The position numbers were made by a program, and so were the translations under genes. A stretch of 64,000 bases of DNA, taken from contig OY821521.1 in the NCBI GenBank assembly GCA_963682025.1, positions 167,086,709-167,150,708 of the forward strand, written 5' to 3'. The notes under the pieces are model-generated. The model ran no database searches and was not told where the DNA came from. It saw nothing but the letters and a program-made list of their open reading frames with translations. Below are positions 43,775 to 55,340 of this stretch, one piece after another (within the stretch, counting starts at the first letter, position 1; every line of letters starts with the position of its first letter). Source of the DNA: Cordilura impudica. Lineage: Eukaryota; Arthropoda; Insecta; Diptera; Scathophagidae.

Positions 43775-46700
43775 TTTTTTTTTTTGAAAAAAAGGAACTT
43801 TCTTAAAAGTTTGCTTTTAAAAAGGGTACTTTTTTTTTAAATAAAGGGTACTTTAAAAAGGGAATTTTTTAAAGAAGTGGTAGTTTTCTAAAAAAGTTTA
43901 CTTTTTTAATAAAGTGAACTTTTAAAAAAGGGTAGTTTTTAAAATAGGTTTTATAAAAAAGGGCACTTTTTTCGAAAAGTTTTACTTTTTTAAAAAACGG
44001 AAATCTTTTAAAAGCAGTGTTACTTTTTTAAAAAAAGGTTAGTTTTTTAATATAAGGTACTTTTTCTTAAAAGCTTAAAAAAGTGTATTTTCTTAAAAAC
44101 GTAGCATTTCTTAAAAAAGTACCTTTTCTAAAAAAGTACCTTTTCTAAAAAAGTACCTTTTCTAAAAAAGTACCTTTTCTAAAAACGTACCTTTTCTAAA
44201 AAGTACCTTTTCTAAAAAACTACTTTTCTGAAAAAAGTACCCTTTCTAAAAGGTACCTTTTCTAAAAAAGTACTTTTATGAAAAAGGTAATTTTTCTTAA
44301 AAAAACACTTTTTCTTCAAAAAGCACATTTTGTTAAAAAAGTTTCTTTTCTTAAAGGAGTAACCTTTTCTTTGAAAGTACTTTTGCTTAAAAAACTACCT
44401 TTTCTTAAAAATTTACCTTTTCTGAAAAAGGTACATTTTCTTACGAAAGTACATTTTCTTACAAAAGAAAAGTGCCTTTTCTTAAAAGTACTTTTTCTTA
44501 AAAAAATACATTTTCTTAAAAAATTATTTAAAAAGAAGTAACTTTTCTTGAAATTGTACCTTTTGTTAAGAAAGTACATTTTCTTAGAAATAAAGCTTTT
44601 CTTAAAAAAGTCCTTTCTTAAAAAAGTGCAGTATCCCTTCTTTAAAAGATTTTTGCTTCAAAAAGTTAATTTTCTTAAAAAAATACATTTTCTTAAAAAA
44701 GTACCAATTATAATAATTATCTATTTTTTTTTTTAATTGCTAAAAGAGTACATTTTCCTAAGAATATACCTTTTCTTAAAACAGTACTTTTCTTACAAAA
44801 AAGTAAATTTTTTTTAAAAAAGTGCTTTTTGTTAAGTGTATTTTTTAAGGTACTTTCTTTAAAAAGGTACTTTCTTAAAAAATACCTTGTTTTAAAAAGT
44901 AATTTTTTTTTAATATAACTTTTTAACTTTTCTTAAAAAAAAACTTTTTCTTGAAAAAGAACATTTTATTAAAAAATCCCTTTTATTTTCGTAAAAAATC
45001 CCTTTTCTTAAAGAAATACTTGTACTTAAACAATCAACTTTTCTTAAAAAAAAGAAAATTTTCTTAAAAAAAGTACATTTTCTTAAATAATAACTTTCTT
45101 AAGAAAGTGACTTTGTTAAGAATGTACCTCTATTAAAAAGTACCTAACAAAGTACTTTTTCTTAGAAATTAAATTTTCCTGATAAATTACTTTTTCTTAA
45201 AATAGTACCTTTTCTTAAAAAAATAAAAGGTACCTTTTCGGAAAAAAAACCCATTTTCTTAAAAAAAGTACATTTTCTTAAATAATAACTTTCTTAAGAA
45301 AGTGCCTTTGTTAAGAACGTACCTTTATTAAAAAATACTTAACAAAGTACTTTTTCTTAAAAATTAAATTTTCCTGATAAATTATTTTTTACCTTTTCGG
45401 AAAAAAGCCCCTTTTCTTAAAAAAGTATTTAGTCTTACAAAAGTACTTTTTCTTAAAAAAGTGAATTTTCTTAAAAAGAATATTTTAGTTTTTAGTTTGT
45501 TAGGCCCAAGGTCATGTGGTTTTAAAAATAAAAATCAAATTCTTTACTTTTTGGTTTTTTAATTATTTTAATTTTTGATATTTCGAACAGCATCGCTGTT
45601 CATCTTCAGAAATCTAAAAACATAAATACAATTAATAACAAATTTTTTAATTCTATAGAAAAACATTGATTTAAACAATACTAATAACGATTACATACAT
45701 TGTGTTTTCTGTTTTTATTATCGCGGAATATTTTCTTAAAAAAATGTTTTTAAAAAAAGTAACTTTTCTTGAAATGGTACCTTTTGTTAAGAAAGTTACA
45801 TTTCTTAAAAAATTATCTTTTCTTTAAAAGCAATTTTTCTAAAATACGTAGGTATATTTTCTTTAATAAGTATATTTTCTTACAAAAGTACCTTTTGGTA
45901 AAAGTAAAAACATACTTTGTTAAAAAGGCACTTTTCCTATAAAATACCTTTTCTTAGAAAAGTATTTTTCTTACAAATGTGGCTTTTCTTTTCTTAGAAA
46001 AGTAAAATTTTTTAAAAACACACTTTTTTCAAAAAGCACATTTTATTTAAAAAAGTACATTTTCCTTAAAATTTTTGTTTCTTAAAAAAGTTAATTTTCT
46101 TAACAAAATATATTCTCTCATAAAAGTACTTTTTACTTACATCAATAAAACATATAATATACATATAATAAATATTCCTAAAAAAATACATTTTCTTAAA
46201 ACAGTACTTTTCTAACAAAAGTATCTTTTTTCTTAAAAAGGTTGATTTTTTAAAAAATGTAAATTTTCTTAAAAAAGTACCTTTTTTTAAGAAGTGTATT
46301 TTTTTAAAGCAACTTTCTTAAGAAAGTTTTTTTTTTAACGAAAGGTTATTTTTTAAAAAGTACTTTTTTAAAAAGTACCTTGTTTTAAAAAGTAAATTTT
46401 TTCTTATATAGTGGATTTTCGCAGAAAATTAACTTTGCTTAAAAAAAAACTTTTTCTTGAAAAAGTACATTTTATTTTTCGTAAAAAATCCCTTTTATTA
46501 AAGAAGTATCTTTACTTAAAAAATCAACTTTTCTTAAAAAAAGTACATATTCCTAAAAAAATTTAATTTTCTTAAAAAATTACTTTCTTAAGAAAGTGCT
46601 TTTGTAAAGAATGTACCTTTATTAAAAAGTACATAACAAAGTATTTTTTCTTAAAAATTAAATTTGCTTGAGAAATTATTTTTTTCTTAAAAAAGTTCCT

Positions 46701-47125
46701 TTTCTTAAAAAAATAAAAGGTGCCTTTTTGAAAAAAACATCTTTTCTTAAAAAAGTATTTTTTTTACAAAATTACTGTTTCTTAAAAGAGTAAATTTTCT
46801 TAAAAAAAAAATATTTTCTTAAAAAGAATGTTTTAAAAAAAAGTAACTTTTCTTGAAATGGTACATTTAGGAAAGTTCCATTTCTTAAAAAATAATCTTT
46901 TCTTTAAAAGCACTTTTTCTAAAATACATATATTTTCTTAAATAAGTATATTTTCTTATAAAAGTACCTTTTGTTAAAAGTAAAAAGGTACTTTGTTAAA
47001 AAGGTACTTTTCCTAGAAAAATACCTTTTCTTAGATAAGTACTTTTCTTACAAAAGTGGCTTTCCTTTTGTTAAAAAAGTAGCTTTTTTCAAAAAAGTAC
47101 CTTTCCTTAAAAAAGTAAATTTTCT
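43775..47125. repeat. Large GGTAC-core satellite block with higher-order repeats
   Basis: 3.3 kb of AAGTACCTTTTCTTAAAAA-type units, the opposite orientation to 17.6-18.5 kb. The most regular part is 44110-44270, with AAAAAAGTACCTTTTCT at a period near 18. Larger segments are duplicated: about 44820-45130 with 46290-46620, about 45050-45230 with 45255-45400, and about 45740-45860 with 46825-46950. Lysine/phenylalanine-rich open frames here are by-products. A non-satellite insert lies at 45484-45722. Confidence 0.9.
45484..45722 (-). other. Insert with a hammerhead-like motif, possibly from a Penelope-like element
   Basis: 240 bp of non-satellite sequence inside the satellite block. On the minus strand (45609-45581) CTGAAGATGAACAGC pairs with GCTGTTC and is followed by GAAA. 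This resembles the CUGANGA-stem II-GAAA core of hammerhead ribozymes carried by Penelope-like retroelements. One extra base sits between the CUGAAGA box and the stem, and stems I and III are not evident. It may be only a diagnostic hairpin of such elements. Confidence 0.35.
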
Positions 47126-49340
47126 TTTCGATGATTTTTCGCGTGTTTCAGAATTTTCCACCGTAATTTGTAGCTCACATTTTATTCAGCTCTTCACAAG
47201 TAATTCTTCTCCATCTCTGCCCATCTCTCTCTGTTTATCTGAAATTTTTTTCAAAACCTCGAAAAATTCGGGATTGGGGCTTTAAAAATAAATGGCTGGT
47301 CGCATTATGCATTCGATTGATTATGCATATATGAGTAAGTGTGTGTGTGTGTGTGTCAGTATATTAAGCTATAAAATAAAATTACTGTTTGTGTGTGTGT
47401 GTGTTTAGTTATAGTTATTTACTTAAGGAACAAACGACATTTTTAAAAAAAATAAAAAAAAATAATAGAAGATGTTTTATAGCAGCGCGTGGTGGCATAA
47501 TAAATATTTGGCCATAGACCAGCTCTAGTAAACGTATAAAGCATCTCCTTCCTTTGGTGGCGAATGTAGAGCCATTCTATGCAAGAGTCTGTTTGTGTGT
47601 ATGAGAAAAAATACGATAAAAAGAGTAAAGTACTATAATAAACCGTTAGAGGATATTGTATTTTATACATATATTAAAAAATTTTGCTTGTTTAACGTGG
47701 GTGTTTTGTTATTTCATTATTAAATAAAAAAAAGAAAAAAGAAAAAATTCTTAATGGAATCTACACGCCAGTGTGAAATTATTTTCTATAGCTGCTCTTT
47801 TACTATTAGGGCAAATAACAAAAGGCGCTTACAACATATAACTAAGTTCTATAAAATTGCTTATAAATGTGTTCTTTTTAGTCACATGCTCCGCCATAAA
47901 AAGAATGACTCAAAGCTTTACAAAAAAGGCAAAAAAGGAAAAAAATACTTTACTATATTTATAGTTGAAATAGAGTAAAATATAGTTTTATGAATTGATT
48001 TTAAAGCCATGAATGATGGTCAAATATATTGTATCTGTATGTGTTGGGGGGTTTTTTTTTTGTTATTATTTGGTGATCTTTATTGTTGTTGTTGTTCTCA
48101 ACTACAATTACATTCATTTATTGGTTGTAGTAGGCATTACTATGCTAAACACCCACACAATATTATGTGTTTTGTATTTGTAATTGTTGTGTTGTGTTGT
48201 GTTTTGTAAATTTGCCATTAGTTTATGCTTTGTGCTTTGCACTTACATTGACAAGTCGTTTGTCAATTTAATTGTAGTCGTATTGTATTGAAATTTATGT
48301 AGATTATCTCGAATTTATGCGGGAGTTCAGAGTTGGAATATCATTAAAATAAAATTATTCTTTTGAGCTAAAACTTTTGTGGGATTTTTCCCAGTCAGCC
48401 AGTGTTCTTTCTTTCATCAGGGATTGTGGGTAGGCAATGTATTGTTATGTTGTTAATTGTTAGCGACAATAAAGGACTTCCACTTAAGATGGTATCTTGT
48501 GAACCAAAAGTATAGTTTATTATTAAGAGACAATTTAAAGAATTATTAAATTACTTTAGGCTGGTATCTGAAGAATCTTTCAAATGCGTGAGAAGTTTTT
48601 AAGGATGAAAGATTTTCGATTTTAAGGCAGAGTCTCGTTTTATTTATGGGCTCATTCTAAACCAACGTAAACCAAAAAGCCATAAGTCACTGGACATTCT
48701 ATTGTTGATTTAATTTTTTTATTTTTCTTTTATTGAAAATTAATAATTTTGATTTCAATGGATAGTTTTAATTATGAGGAGTTTTCAGAAAAACAAAATT
48801 TTAAAAAATATTTTTGTAACGATTTATAATAAAACTGTTCCGGTAACTGCTATACTGCAGTTGCGATTACATTACTGTGAATGAGAATACAACACTGCGT
48901 TTTATAGATAAATAAAGAGCATGGACAGTAGCGTGTCCCGAATTTTTTTTTTAGCTTGCCCCCCCCAAATGATGGGGATTAAGAACCCTTTTACGGGAAA
49001 AATACCAAAAAAAAAATTTTGAACAAAAAACCAGATGGCTACCGGTAGCAAAAGTAGTGTAATACAGACTACATTCCGGGAAAAATATTAATAATTAATC
49101 TCAAAAGCAACGAAAAATAGAGCGCTTTCGTTAAAACTATTTAAAAAAATATTAAATAGCTTTCAGTTATTTTTTTTAATATTAGTTAATTTAGATATTG
49201 CATAAAAGTACAAACATAATAAAAATATTTGTTATTTTTATACTGGTTTCAAAATTTGATTAAATATTTTTACCAAGAAAAAAAAAAAATAACAAATAAT
49301 TCATTATTAAAAAAAGCAACAATATATTTTTTTTAATATA
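47126..49340. other. Mostly unique DNA, no supported gene, (GT)n microsatellites
   Basis: (GT)n runs lie at about 47339-47356 and 47389-47404. GTTGTGTTGTGTTGTGTTTT lies near 48187. Bases 47126-48660 match no repeat in the window. Short open frames at 47443-47670, 47754-47978 and 48009-48209 have no recognisable domain. Near 48935-48975 a GCGTGTCCCG and C8 tract stand out from the AT-rich background. This stretch could be host intergenic or intron DNA. Confidence 0.45.
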
Positions 49341-49348
49341 AAAACAAA

Positions 49349-51326
49349 CTAATTGACGATTAGGCTAAAGTAAAAAATAAATACAGTAGTTAACAATTTG
49401 AAAAAAAAATGTTTTTTAAACTCAAAAGCTGGCATTTCCTTTCTAGATTGAATTCTATTACGAATTAATACATCTCTTGATTCTGGAACTACTACACTAA
49501 GAGAAGCTTGAGTGACTGACTTGACGCACCTTTCTACGCGTTGTGTGTGGCATGGTAATTTGGTTAATTCTAAGCAGTTATTTTTAAGCATTATTTTTAG
49601 ATCCTTATCAGATATATTTGAAAGAAATGGAGGAGGAGTAATGTTGCAATTTTTCCAATCGATCATCTCCGTATAATCTTGTGCAAAAAAGTTTAAAACG
49701 GGCAAGTTAAATGTTTTTAAGGATGAGGGTCCACCATTATTCCAAGCTTGGATTATTCGATTGAGAGAAATATCCCATATATGCTCTCTGGTATCAAATA
49801 ACTTTGCTACCAAAAGGTTCTCCGAATGTGCAAAAAAACCAATTTCTTTGGATAAACGTGAAAAAACGTAAAAACGTGAGCGTAAAAAACGTGAGAAACT
49901 GATCATTTTAAAAATATGTTGAGCTCCGAACTCTACCGATGATTAATATGTTACAAAAAACCATATTGGGGCATACATCATCATTATAAATTTCACCAAG
50001 ATTTTTAAGTTTTCCGAAGTATTTATTAATTCTACGTAGAGTCTCATAATTCTTTTAGCTGTAGTTACCAAGGTTCAGAAAATACACACATGAAACACAC
50101 AATGTTCTGTTCAAAAGCAGCCAACACATATCTTCATTTTCATATCAATTATGTGCGTTTCTAAATTTTCTGCGGTGGCCAACACAACCATGACTGTGTT
50201 CGTTTTAATAATTCGTTATTTAAACGAACATTTTTGTATCACGTACTTTTTGTTTCAATCACACATAAAGCACACATTTTTGAGTGTTGCTTTATTTGAA
50301 GTTCATGTTCTGGTACGTGTACTGAAAAAAAAAAAACAGAACATGTACAATAAACAGGTTCGAGTTCAGTTATATTTTAAGTCGTGTTGTGGCTTGTGTA
50401 GTAAGAAAAAACAGAAGATGTACAATAAACAGGTTCGAGTTCAGTTATATTTTAAACACGACTTAAAATTTAACTGAACTCGAACCTGTTTATTGTACAT
50501 GTTCTGTTTTTTTTTTTCAGTACACGTACCAGAACATGAACTTCAAATAAAGCAACACTCAAAAATGTGTGCTTTATGTGTGATTGAAACAAAAAGTACG
50601 TGATACAAAAATGTTCGTGTAGATAACGAAATATTAAAACGAACACAGTCATGGTTGTGTTGGGCACCGAAGAAAATTTAAAAACAAACATAATTGTAAA
50701 AAAAAAAAAATATGTGTGTGTTGTTCTAAGTTATGTTTGTTTACATATATGTACGAGTTTTTTATTCAGTGTGTGTTTTTTTCTGAACTCTGGTAGTTAC
50801 CCACCTGGAGTGTGCCATTTTCCCTGCCTGACGATTTCTAAGCTCCTGTGGACAATGACCAGATTTTATGGCTTGGCAAATTTCGAACATATAATTCTGC
50901 TCGGTAGTCAATTCATCAGTATTTTGTTTTTCGATATCCGTAATATTGCCGTTGATTGGGGTAAACAATACTATTGGGGTTTTTTCACAGTCAAGTAGAG
51001 CTGCTCCAATTGGCCTGGAGTATCCACGAGGACCAGTTGTTGCAACTTCTAGTTTAATGAAGAGATGCCGTAGAGTCAACTCGCTTAGGTGAAACAAACA
51101 CACTACCCAATGTAATGGCCGACCTAAATGTGTCTCTATGAACACCGCCTTTTCGACCAGTGTTAACCACAGTTCCGTCGCAACCAACACAAATAATATC
51201 ATCAACATTATCATTAACTAATTCCATTATAGAATCACATATTGGTTTTGCTGTGCCTGATAATGGAGAAACATCGCCTACATATTGCGAATTTGGTTCG
51301 GCGCACATTGGGTTGAAAAGGGTCAA
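49349..51326 (-). pseudogene. Unclassified transposon-like gene, split by a MITE
   Basis: On the minus strand the parts lie in order. SQYVGDVSPLSGTAKPI and CVGCDGTVVNTGRKGGV (51326-51130) are followed by ETHLGRPLHWVVCLFHLSEL, GPRGYSRPIGAALLDCE and KMAHSRWVTT (to about 50793). After the MITE at 50069-50792 come LVTTAKRIMRLYV and MMYAPIWFF (50078-49960), then AHSENLLVAKLFDTREHIW, LPVLNFFAQDYTEMIDW, LPCHTQRVERCVKSVTQAS and VLIRNRIQSRKEMPAFE (49840-49400). I recall this motif set from many unnamed arthropod and hydrozoan proteins found in multiple copies, so a transposon origin is likely. An acidic-residue pattern (CDGT, IDW, ERC) could be catalytic, but that is inference. A stop near 49955 and a frameshift near 51130 add to the disruption. 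Terminal repeats were not found. Confidence 0.7.
50069..50792. mobile_element. Palindromic hAT-like MITE
   Basis: A 724-bp element is flanked by a perfect 8-bp duplication GTAGTTAC (50061-50068 and 50793-50800) that fits the hAT site pattern nTnnnnAn. The left end is CAAGGTTCAGAAAATACACA and the right end, reverse-complemented, is CAGAGTTCAGAAAAAAACAC. Inside, 50147-50695 is almost a perfect palindrome centred near 50421. A 45-bp segment containing ACAATAAACAGGTTCGAGTT is additionally repeated in tandem (50337-50382, 50411-50456). Near-identical open frames on both strands follow from the palindrome. It interrupts the gene at 49349-51326 directly after the SRWVTT codons. Confidence 0.93.
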
Positions 51327-52179
51327 AATTGAGGATTAATTCAAAAATTGAAATGAGTATTTTGTAATAAATTTTTATACCGGGTAACAGAGTATAAAAT
51401 GGGTCATCACTAATTGTCAAAATTATTGTTCTAAGTTGTTTACTTTTCTTGCTATACTCTCTCAAATTTCAACAATTTTTTTTAATTTTACTCGCAGTGG
51501 TAAAAAGTGAAAAACGAGAAATTTCAAGTTTAATTTTTTTTCATTTTTTTTAATTTTTTTTTTAAATTCTAACTTTTTTCAAATGTATGCATCAACCTCA
51601 GGTATTTGACTGTATTATTAAAAAACAAGTAAGAGTGTTAAATTCGGCTATGCCGAATCTTTGATACCCTCCACCTAGGTTTTCTTGCGCTATTTGTGAC
51701 AAATGTAAATAACATATTTCAAAATGTAAACAATTTGATCAATTTAGTAATTTATTACAACAAATACTCTGAATTTTCAGCATTTACGTTCAACAATTTT
51801 AAAGTCAATAGAAGATAGTAAACAAAATATATTTTTAAATTTCGGATCTTTTTCGGAATACTTGTCCATGTCTTATATTTTAAAAGCACTAGCATTAATC
51901 AGTTTTATTTTTCGATCTTATTACATCAGTTTGTCATTCCATTTGTAACGCATCGATAAATACATTTGCGTCTATGTGTTTAATGCAAAAGATTTCTTAC
52001 TTTTGTCGAATTGTAGGAATTTTTTGAAAATTTTTTTTAACAACTTAATATTATATACATTTCAATTTTAAACTTTAAAATTAAAAATATATATCTTTTT
52101 TAAATCTGGTAATAACTCTATAATATGGAGAAAGTAAATACGTGGCTTCTTTAATAAACATAATTTATTTTAGAAAAAT
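51327..52179. other. AT-rich spacer, contains a family B terminus
   Basis: Apart from the terminus at 51627-51675 I recognise only ATCAGTTTGTCATTCCATTTGTAAC (51923 onward; first 20 bases decisive), a piece of the mini-me-like repeat. No gene is seen. Confidence 0.4.
51627..51675 (-). other. Hairpin-bearing terminus, family B, intact hairpin
   Basis: AACAAGTAAGAGTGTTAAA is followed by the perfect hairpin TTCGGCTATGCCGAA, then TCTTTGATACCCTCCACC. The outer ACAAGTAAG and inner GATACCCT boxes match the family A hairpin end at 56073-56112. Two repeat families therefore share one terminus layout with different hairpin sequence. Confidence 0.6.
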
Positions 52180-52536
52180 GTCCGATTCGTTTTTCGATGA
52201 TGCTGAAAACACATCAAAGATATGCAGAAAACAAAGGTTTTACTCAAGTTAGTTGAGAAACGAGAAGCTAATGGGATGGAACAGGTCAAAGATGACGACT
52301 TTAAATACAGATGCAAGGCTTGTGAAAAAATATTAAATTGCGATAAATCAGATCTAAGTATACATGCTAATAACCAATGTCTTAAAAAAATATCTTTTAA
52401 AACCAACAACCAAAATGCTGTTTACGTTATAAGATCCCATTTGCAAGCCATTTTAATTAATTGTGTAAATTTTAAATGCACATCTAGCCATATAAAGGAT
52501 GAATTATACAGAATAGTAAAAATATTTTTTTTATAA
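52180..52536 (+). pseudogene. Zinc-finger-containing fragment of unknown origin
   Basis: An open frame of 104 residues begins at 52222. An overlapping frame from an ATG at 52180 gives an acidic MSDSFFDDAENTSK start before stopping. The open frame holds CKACEKILNCDKSDLSIHAN followed by NQC, which is a CX2C-X13-HX4C zinc-finger pattern like those at the N-termini of many TE-encoded or TE-derived insect proteins. No transposase domain follows. It ends in a hydrophobic tail at 52536. It could be the start of the gene whose C-terminal part is at 55341-55981, 2.8 kb downstream on the same strand, but nothing joins them directly. Confidence 0.35.
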
Positions 52537-54289
52537 TATCTGTTGGTTTTTTATGTTGTTTTTATGTAATTCTAATGATATTCTTATCTTATTTTTTATG
52601 ATATTTTTCTTCGTTTTTATGTTATTTTTGCATTATTGAAATTGAAAATTAACAAATTAAAAATAATTTTTTTTTTGAAAGAAGTAGTGTAGGGAAAAAT
52701 GTAGAGAAAAAAAGTGGGTGTAAGGAAAACAAGGGAGAGATTTCTGTAAAAATCTCCTGGCATCACTGGTACCTATTAAAAAACAATGTAAGATTTCACA
52801 AAACAATGCGACGTATATCTGCTTCGTTCAAAAGCTTTCATAAGACTAATGCAAAAGCATTTTTATTTCAGTAGTGCCAATTATATTTTTTTTTACTTTA
52901 TTAAAATAGAAAAACATGTGTGATTCTATATAAAATTGTCTTAAATATATTACTTATTTATAATGCAATATTATAACGTAAAAATAAATAAATAAAGTTA
53001 CTTATTAATAGAATTATTATAGCATTTCATTTTGCGATTAATTTTTTCAACAAAATAAAATATTTCATATCACTAATATCTTTTACATATTTTGTTATAT
53101 TGTCAACACTATTTTTATTTTGTAGCCAACAAAAATAGAAATTAGCCTAAGTTGACTACAGCAGCAAAAGTGGTCATGTAGTCGTGTAGCTATGTTGGTG
53201 TCAAAATAATCGTTTTCATATAAACGTGTGTATTTTATTTTTGACAGGCTGTAGTCGTGTAGCCGCTGTCGTCTATGTGTTTCATGAGAGAGTTCGGCTT
53301 ACTGGTGCCATTATGTATATGTGTGTGTAAACAAAAATATACGATGTCCCAGTAATCATTTCGAAGATTATTTTAACAAAAATCATCTTACTGTGTCTTC
53401 TTCGAGCACTTTTGATGATTAAAAACTGATTAATCATATGCGGTATTAGAAAAAACTAAGAAATGATTTTTGCTTACGCTTATAAAGTGTTTTATAGAAA
53501 AATGACATTAAATACCACTCAAAAATTAGTCGAAACTAATCAGAAAATTGGATAAAAAAGGTTCTCAAGAAGAGTCAGGGGTAAGATAATATTTTCTCCC
53601 AACAAAGAATATTTTGTGATCAGCAAAAGAGCGCATTTATGACTGTTTTAATAGCACAGAGGAGTCAAAAAAGACTCCACATGATCACTTATTGCATAAA
53701 ATGTTTACTGGGATTTTATTCACTATCTGTAGAAACAGTTTTTTAAGTAAAACAAATCTGCATACAATTTCAATTCTATTTCGTTTACAATGATACGATC
53801 ACTTTGTTTACTAGCTACCAGTAAAATAAGAAAATAGTGTTATAATACAGCGTAATAAAATAATAATAAATTTTAAAAATGTATTATAATTAAATATTAT
53901 TGACATCTATATTATATTATTATCAACTGACAAAAAAAAATTTTTTTAAACCCCAATTTTTTACAGGGTAGAATTTTATGGTTTCACTACTACTTTTGAA
54001 TGCAAGTATGTACTAAAAGTAGAACCCTTAAAATCATACTATTTTTTGCAACCCTAAAAATTGCAGTATTTTGTATAAATAAAATAATTTATATTTATAT
54101 TATTTTTAATATGCGCTTATTATCGATATACATATACAGAATATATGAATGTTATTTGTAGTATTTTGATATTTGCAACAGTAGTATGTATCAATTTGTA
54201 ATAATTTGTGATCTTATAAAAATCGCAGAATATTGATATTGATTTTATATAGTTTCTTTTATTAATTCACTAACTTAAATATTACACCA
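52537..54289. other. AT-rich DNA without a supported feature
   Basis: GTAGTCGTGTAGC occurs twice (about 53180 and 53250), and bases 53140-53310 are less AT-rich. No gene, terminal repeats or known TE motif is identified. Confidence 0.4.
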
Positions 54290-54881
54290 TAAAATGTTGA
54301 TATTGGTGAATTTTTATATTATTACCACAACGACCATAAAAACAACAAGTACAGCTGTGACAAAATACAAAATTTAGAATAACAATATAGGAAAACATCA
54401 TATTTTTTTAGCTTTTCAGTGATTTCTCGGCACCTATGAAATCTTTTGTCACGATTTAAAAAACAGAAACCTTCTCATGATGATGATGTATCATTCTCAC
54501 TAACAAGAAGCGCCGTAGCTGTCTTATTGAGAACGTTATCGCAACAAGAACAACATAGGCAAGACTTTTTTTACTCCATCGTTCAATTCTCGGGACCAGA
54601 TAAACCGATTTGGACAATTTTAAATAGCAAACTTCTCAGGATGTTAACGAATCTTTTTATATACCAGCGAGCAACCTAGTTGCCCGATTGAAGCCGTCAT
54701 CGTGATTTCCACAGACGGACAGACGGACATACGGACAGACGGACATCGCTATATCAACTCCGCTTGTTATAAGGATCACAAATATATATATTTTATGGGG
54801 TCCAGGATTTTTTTTTCTAATTATTACAAACGGAATGACAAACTTATATATACCCTCTGCACACTGCAGTGGAGGGTATAA
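54290..54881 (-). mobile_element. mini-me-like repeat, copy with (GACR)n
   Basis: Matches 35760-36364. ATTACCACAACGACCA, CAGAAACCTTCTCATGATG and AGCCGTCATCGTGATTTCCA are shared. The (GACR)n run lies at about 54713-54746, then ATCGCTATATCAACTCC, CTTGTTATAAGGATCACAAA and the end CACACTGCAGTGGAGGGTAT. A deletion relative to the other copies removes the TTAACTCGTTG segment near its start. Confidence 0.8.
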
Positions 54882-55340
54882 AAAAAATTTTTAGATAAAT
54901 GTTTTAGAAATATTTTTAATAATTTTTTGAAAATTGTCCTAAAAAGAGGGTATTTTTTAAAAAGAGATTGAGTTTCAACGTAATTCTAGATGAGATCGGG
55001 TAAAATTATTTACATTGTAGTAAAATATGGGATTCTACTTGTGTATTTCAAAAAAACATTTTGCCAATACTTGCCAACGAATGTAATATTCAAGTTTTTA
55101 TTAAAAGTCCCCAGTATAAAATTAAAAAAAAAAAAATGCTTGAAAACATATCAGAAAAAATCTTTTTTTAGTTTTTGTTTTGTGTTTATTTTCGTAGCTG
55201 TGATTGTTATTGTTGCTGTTGTAAATGTGTATTACAATAAATAATTTTAATGATCATGCACATTATAGTGGAACGAAAAATCGAAGCTCTGAAATTACAA
55301 AATGTTCTCGGGTAAAAAGTTTTAGAACAATATAAAAAAA
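54882..55340. other. AT-rich spacer
   Basis: No recognised feature. The open frame at 54990-55244 is low-complexity and ends in a valine-rich hydrophobic tail. A TTGCAG at about 55342 could be a splice acceptor for the next gene. Confidence 0.35.

Noticed and set aside
50337..50400. tRNA-like B box (GGTTCGAGTTC) in the MITE
   Set aside because: No A box, no anticodon arm and no cloverleaf can be drawn around it.
50151..50691. Two similar proteins of 108 and 73 residues on opposite strands
   Set aside because: They arise because the MITE is palindromic. The duplicated frame is expected and has no domain.
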